This document shows positions 6,740 to 9,441 of a stretch of 9,441 nt of DNA, piece after piece (within the stretch, counting starts at the first letter, position 1; each line of letters starts with the position of its first letter). The notes below the pieces were generated by a model. It had not been told where the DNA came from. It searched no databases and saw nothing but the letters and a program-made list of their open reading frames with translations. Source of the DNA: Betaproteobacteria bacterium (GTDB lineage Bacteria > Pseudomonadota > Gammaproteobacteria > Burkholderiales > Burkholderiaceae_C); NCBI GenBank assembly GCA_009918225.1, contig RGEP01000054.1, positions 1 to 9,441 on the forward strand. The letters are read 5' to 3'. The translations under genes were made by a program, and so were the position numbers.

Positions 6740-7233
6740 TCTTGTCCGTCCTTTTGAGGCAACACACGCACGCCGCTGGCTGCCGGCAATGCTCGAAGGT
6801 ATTTGAAGGTGCCCGTGGCATGGGCGCACAGCAGTCCCTGGTCGGAGTACACCGAGCCCTCTGTGTAGGCCATGGTGCTGCTGCGATGAAGCACACGGGC
6901 GCGGCACAGCAGTTCCCCCTCTGCGGGTCGCATGAAGGTGGTCTTCATTTCCACCGTCACCACGCCAGGCCCGAGGTCATCGCCCTTCATGTTCAGGCTG
7001 CGCGCCGCGTGGGCCATCGCCACATCCAAGAGGGTCATGGTGACACCCCCGTGCGCCACCTGCCAGGTGTTGAGCAACTCAGGGCGCAGGGCCAGGGCCA
7101 ATTCGGCGTGGCCTTCGTGCAGGCTCTTTACCCTCAGACCCAGCAGGTCGGCAAATGGAACACGGGTGGGGCGGTTCAGCGGACCCGGCACGGGCGCTTG
7201 GGCGCCGCTCGGGTTGACATCAGGCGCGCTCAT
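6736..7233 (-). CDS. PaaI family (hotdog-fold) thioesterase
   Basis: A 165-residue hotdog-fold protein of the PaaI/YbgC-like thioesterase group, which hydrolyses acyl- or aryl-CoA thioesters to the free acid and CoA. The core motif QVAHGGVTMTLLDVAMAHA (58-76) holds the usual HGG (61-63) and the acidic Asp70. VTVEMKTTFMRP (92-103) matches the second conserved strand region. An N-terminal stretch of about 25 residues rich in Pro, Ala and Gly precedes the fold. The ATG at 7233 is preferred; an in-frame TTG (7236) directly before it would add one residue. The start is 6 nt after the upstream SDR stop, and the 3' end overlaps the oxidoreductase start by 4 nt. In this cluster it may release CoA from an end product or a stalled intermediate (inferred). 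Confidence 0.92.
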   Translation of the reverse strand: MSAPDVNPSGAQAPVPGPLNRPTRVPFADLLGLRVKSLHEGHAELALALRPELLNTWQVAHGGVTMTLLDVAMAHAARSLNMKGDDLGPGVVTVEMKTTFMRPAEGELLCRARVLHRSSTMAYTEGSVYSDQGLLCAHATGTFKYLRALPAASGVRVLPQKDGQE

Positions 7234-7239
7234 CAACGC

Positions 7240-8028
7240 TCAGGCACCGTGAACGGCGGACACACCGCCGTCGATGGCCAAAATTTGGCCGGTGATGTGT
7301 TTGCCGGCTGCGCTTGCAAACAGGAGCGCGGCACCCTTGAGGTCATCGTCATCACCGATGCGCCCCAGTGGGGCCGAAGCAGCCAGGCGCTCAGCACCAA
7401 AGTGCTCCAGCGTCCCCTTGGTCATGCGGCTGGGGAAGAAACCCGGCGCCAGTGCATTGACCGTGATGCCATAAGCGCCCCACTCGCCTGCCAAGGTTCG
7501 GGTGAGGTTGACCACTGCACCCTTGCTGGTGCCATAGGCGATGAACTTCACCTGGTGAGAACCGGACAGCCCGGCAATCGAGGCCACGTTGATGATGCGG
7601 CCCTTGCGCCGCGGAATCATGCTGGCCTTGCCCACAGCCTGCGAAAACAAAAAGACGCTGCGGACATTGAGGTTCATCACCTTGTCCCAGGCTTCTAAGG
7701 GGTAGTCCTCGGCCGCTGCACCCCAGGTGGCTCCGGCGTTGTTGACCAAAATGTCAATGGGCCCCAGGCGCTGCAGGGTCTCATCCACCACGCGCTGGAC
7801 CTGGGCGGGGTCACTGGCATCGGCGGCCACCCAACGGGCGTCGATGCCCTTGGCCGCCAGGTCAGCCGCGGCCACCTCGAGATCGGCTGCTTTGCGAGAG
7901 GTCAGCATCACGCGAGCCCCGGCTTCGCCCAGGCTTTCGGCAATCTGCAGACCCAGGCCACGTGAGCCACCGGTGACGAGGGCCACCTGACCGCTGAGGT
8001 CGAACAATTGCTGGATGGGGGTGCTCAT
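7240..8028 (-). CDS. SDR family oxidoreductase (FabG-like)
   Basis: A 262-residue classical short-chain dehydrogenase/reductase of normal length. It has TGGSRGLG (19-26) for the dinucleotide, NNAG (97-100 region), Asn121, Ser150 (NVAS), and Tyr165/Lys169 in YGTSK as catalytic residues. IDGG sits near the C-terminus, as in FabG-like and gluconate 5-dehydrogenase-like enzymes. The N-terminal QQLFDLSGQVALVTGG resembles SDRs often seen in beta-oxidation-type clusters, where a 3-hydroxyacyl-CoA or similar alcohol is oxidised; the real substrate is not known. ATG 8028 is preferred over ATG 8034 because the Shine-Dalgarno AAAGG (8038-8042) is 9 nt from the first and only 3 nt from the second. It lies 21 nt after the acyl-CoA dehydrogenase stop. 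Confidence 0.92.
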   Translation of the reverse strand: MSTPIQQLFDLSGQVALVTGGSRGLGLQIAESLGEAGARVMLTSRKAADLEVAAADLAAKGIDARWVAADASDPAQVQRVVDETLQRLGPIDILVNNAGATWGAAAEDYPLEAWDKVMNLNVRSVFLFSQAVGKASMIPRRKGRIINVASIAGLSGSHQVKFIAYGTSKGAVVNLTRTLAGEWGAYGITVNALAPGFFPSRMTKGTLEHFGAERLAASAPLGRIGDDDDLKGAALLFASAAGKHITGQILAIDGGVSAVHGA

Positions 8029-8049
8029 GGGCATGCGCCTTTCAGGGGT

Positions 8050-9441
8050 TCAGAACCACTCGTCCTGCATGGTGCGGCACACATCCTGGCGCGCCGAAAC
8101 CACCTGCAACCACGGGCCGATCTTGGGCAGTTCATATTCAAAGAAATAGCGTTGTGCAGCCCGCAGGCCCTGGTGCTGCGCCGACTCTGAAGGGGCACTC
8201 AATGCCACATCCAGCCACATCCAAGCCAGCACCACATGGCCGAAAGCCTGCAGATAGGGTGTGGCGTTGGCCAAGGCCTCTTCAGCCACACCCGTGGCCC
8301 ACGCCGACTTGGTGGCCGCGCCCAGCTGCTGCAGGCTCTGGGCCAACTGGTTTGCCGCCAGCGCCAGATCCGCTTTCTGGGCCGCCCGCTCCAAGGTGGC
8401 ATTGATGCGACCCGCGACCAACTTCAAGCCCGCACCGCCTTCCATGACCACTTTGCGCCCCAAGAGGTCCAGGGCCTGGATCCCGTGGGTGCCCTCGTGG
8501 ATCATGTTCAAGCGGTTGTCGCGCCAATACTGCTCAACCGGAAAATCTCGCGTGTAGCCGTAGCCGCCATGCACCTGAATGGCCAGGCTGTTGGCCTCCA
8601 GGCACCATTCGCTGGGCCAACTCTTGGCAATGGGTGTGAGGACCTCCAGAAGAAGCCGTGCCTCATCGCGTGCCGTGGTTGTGCCCGTGTGCAGCTCATC
8701 CACCAAGCGCGCGCAGTACAGCTCGAGCGCCATGGCGCCCTCGCAGTAGGCTTTCTGGGCGAGCAACATGCGCTTGACATCGGCGTGCTCAATGATGGCA
8801 ATCTGCGGCTGCTGGGGATCTTTGCCCGCAGGGCCGATGGCGCGGCCCTGGGGACGCTGGCGCGCGTAGGACAGCGAGGCCTCATAGCCTGCCATCCCCA
8901 GCATCGCCGCGGCCATGCCCACCCCGATGCGGGCCTCGTTCATCATGTGGAACATGCAGCGCAGGCCTTCACCGGGTGCCCCCACCCGGTAGCCAATCGC
9001 ACCGGCCCCTCGGCCGTCCAAGCCACCCGACCCCTGGTCGGCTCGCACCGGAAACCGTCCTTCCCCGAAATTAAGCAGGGTGTTGGTGGTGCCGCGCCAG
9101 CCGCACTTGTGGTTCAAGCCCGCCAGGGCCACATCGTTGCGTTCACCCGTGAGCTGGCCTTGTTCATCCACGAGCTTCTTGGGCACGATGAACAGGGAGA
9201 TGCCCTTCACACCCGGCTGTGTCTGGCCATCTGGGCCCGGAATCTTGGCCAACACCAGGTGGATGATGTTGTCGGTCAACTCGTGCTCGCCCGCACTGAT
9301 CCACATCTTGTTGCCGCGCAGGCGGTAGCGCGGGCCCAGCGGGTCAGCTTCGTAGTCGAGGCCGTCCGGCACCGCGCGCGTGGCCACATCAGACAGGCTG
9401 GAGCCGGCTTGCGGTTCGCTCAGGCACATGGTGCCGGAGAA
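8050..9441 (-). CDS. Acyl-CoA dehydrogenase, C-terminal part (5' end cut by window edge)
   Basis: An FAD-dependent acyl-CoA dehydrogenase introducing an alpha,beta double bond into an acyl-CoA. The visible 463 residues run in frame to the right edge; the N-terminal domain is missing, so the true start is outside. Counted from the edge, TMCLSEPQAGSSLSD (4-18) is the central-domain signature, KMWISAGEHE follows at about 45, and GVKGISLFIVPKKL at about 77. MFHMMNEARIGVG opens the C-terminal helical domain. HGGYGYTRDFPVEQYWRD precedes IHEGTHGIQALDL, whose Glu (about residue 316) is the likely catalytic base. A further helical tail of about 140 residues, and these motifs, fit the large (about 600-residue) subfamily that includes the DmdC-type 3-methylmercaptopropionyl-CoA dehydrogenases. 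The real substrate cannot be assigned. It heads the visible operon. Confidence 0.94.
   Translation of the reverse strand, partial: FSGTMCLSEPQAGSSLSDVATRAVPDGLDYEADPLGPRYRLRGNKMWISAGEHELTDNIIHLVLAKIPGPDGQTQPGVKGISLFIVPKKLVDEQGQLTGERNDVALAGLNHKCGWRGTTNTLLNFGEGRFPVRADQGSGGLDGRGAGAIGYRVGAPGEGLRCMFHMMNEARIGVGMAAAMLGMAGYEASLSYARQRPQGRAIGPAGKDPQQPQIAIIEHADVKRMLLAQKAYCEGAMALELYCARLVDELHTGTTTARDEARLLLEVLTPIAKSWPSEWCLEANSLAIQVHGGYGYTRDFPVEQYWRDNRLNMIHEGTHGIQALDLLGRKVVMEGGAGLKLVAGRINATLERAAQKADLALAANQLAQSLQQLGAATKSAWATGVAEEALANATPYLQAFGHVVLAWMWLDVALSAPSESAQHQGLRAAQRYFFEYELPKIGPWLQVVSARQDVCRTMQDEWF

Noticed and set aside
6740..6907. Longer N-terminus for the medium-chain oxidoreductase
   Set aside because: The extension overlaps the thioesterase gene and is unlike the family; ATG 6739 has a good Shine-Dalgarno and a stop-start overlap.
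1..9441. Mobile element, defence system, CRISPR array or tRNA
   Set aside because: No transposase, integrase, direct repeat array, terminal inverted repeats or tRNA-like fold was seen by eye; gene content is ordinary metabolism and translation.

Overview
The window is a gene-dense, GC-rich piece of bacterial chromosome in which every supported gene lies on the minus strand. Base composition, codon use and protein similarity recalled from memory suggest a betaproteobacterium, probably Burkholderiales and close to Comamonadaceae. That placement is an inference without database support. No tRNA, rRNA, CRISPR array, insertion sequence or phage gene was seen, and no gene-free stretch exceeds about 300 bases.

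In transcription order (right to left) there are two blocks. Block 1 (9441 to 4348) is a tight set of six genes: an acyl-CoA dehydrogenase cut by the window edge, a classical short-chain dehydrogenase/reductase (SDR), a PaaI-type hotdog thioesterase, a zinc-free NADP-dependent medium-chain oxidoreductase, an ElaA-like GNAT acetyltransferase, and a second, longer SDR. Spacings are 21 nt, 6 nt, then overlaps of 4, 1 and 4 nt, so this is very probably one operon. The content points to oxidation, reduction and release of acyl-CoA-type or carbonyl substrates. The specific substrate cannot be read from the sequence, and no hydratase or thiolase is visible here.

Block 2 (4258 to 782) starts after an 89-nt gap that contains a hairpin. 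It holds tex, an RNA-binding transcription accessory protein that appears to start at TTG, followed 12 nt later by a patatin-like lipid hydrolase. Then comes a 216-nt leader region and the 5' part of thrS (threonyl-tRNA synthetase), which runs off the left edge.

The most interesting non-coding signal is the thrS leader. A -10-like box is followed by a 22-codon open reading frame with its own Shine-Dalgarno sequence. A small hairpin sits over that frame's stop codon, and then a strong GC hairpin with a T-run ends only 24 nt before the thrS start codon. Any transcript reaching thrS has to cross this terminator, which suggests attenuation control of thrS. The rest of the window looks like ordinary core and accessory metabolism.
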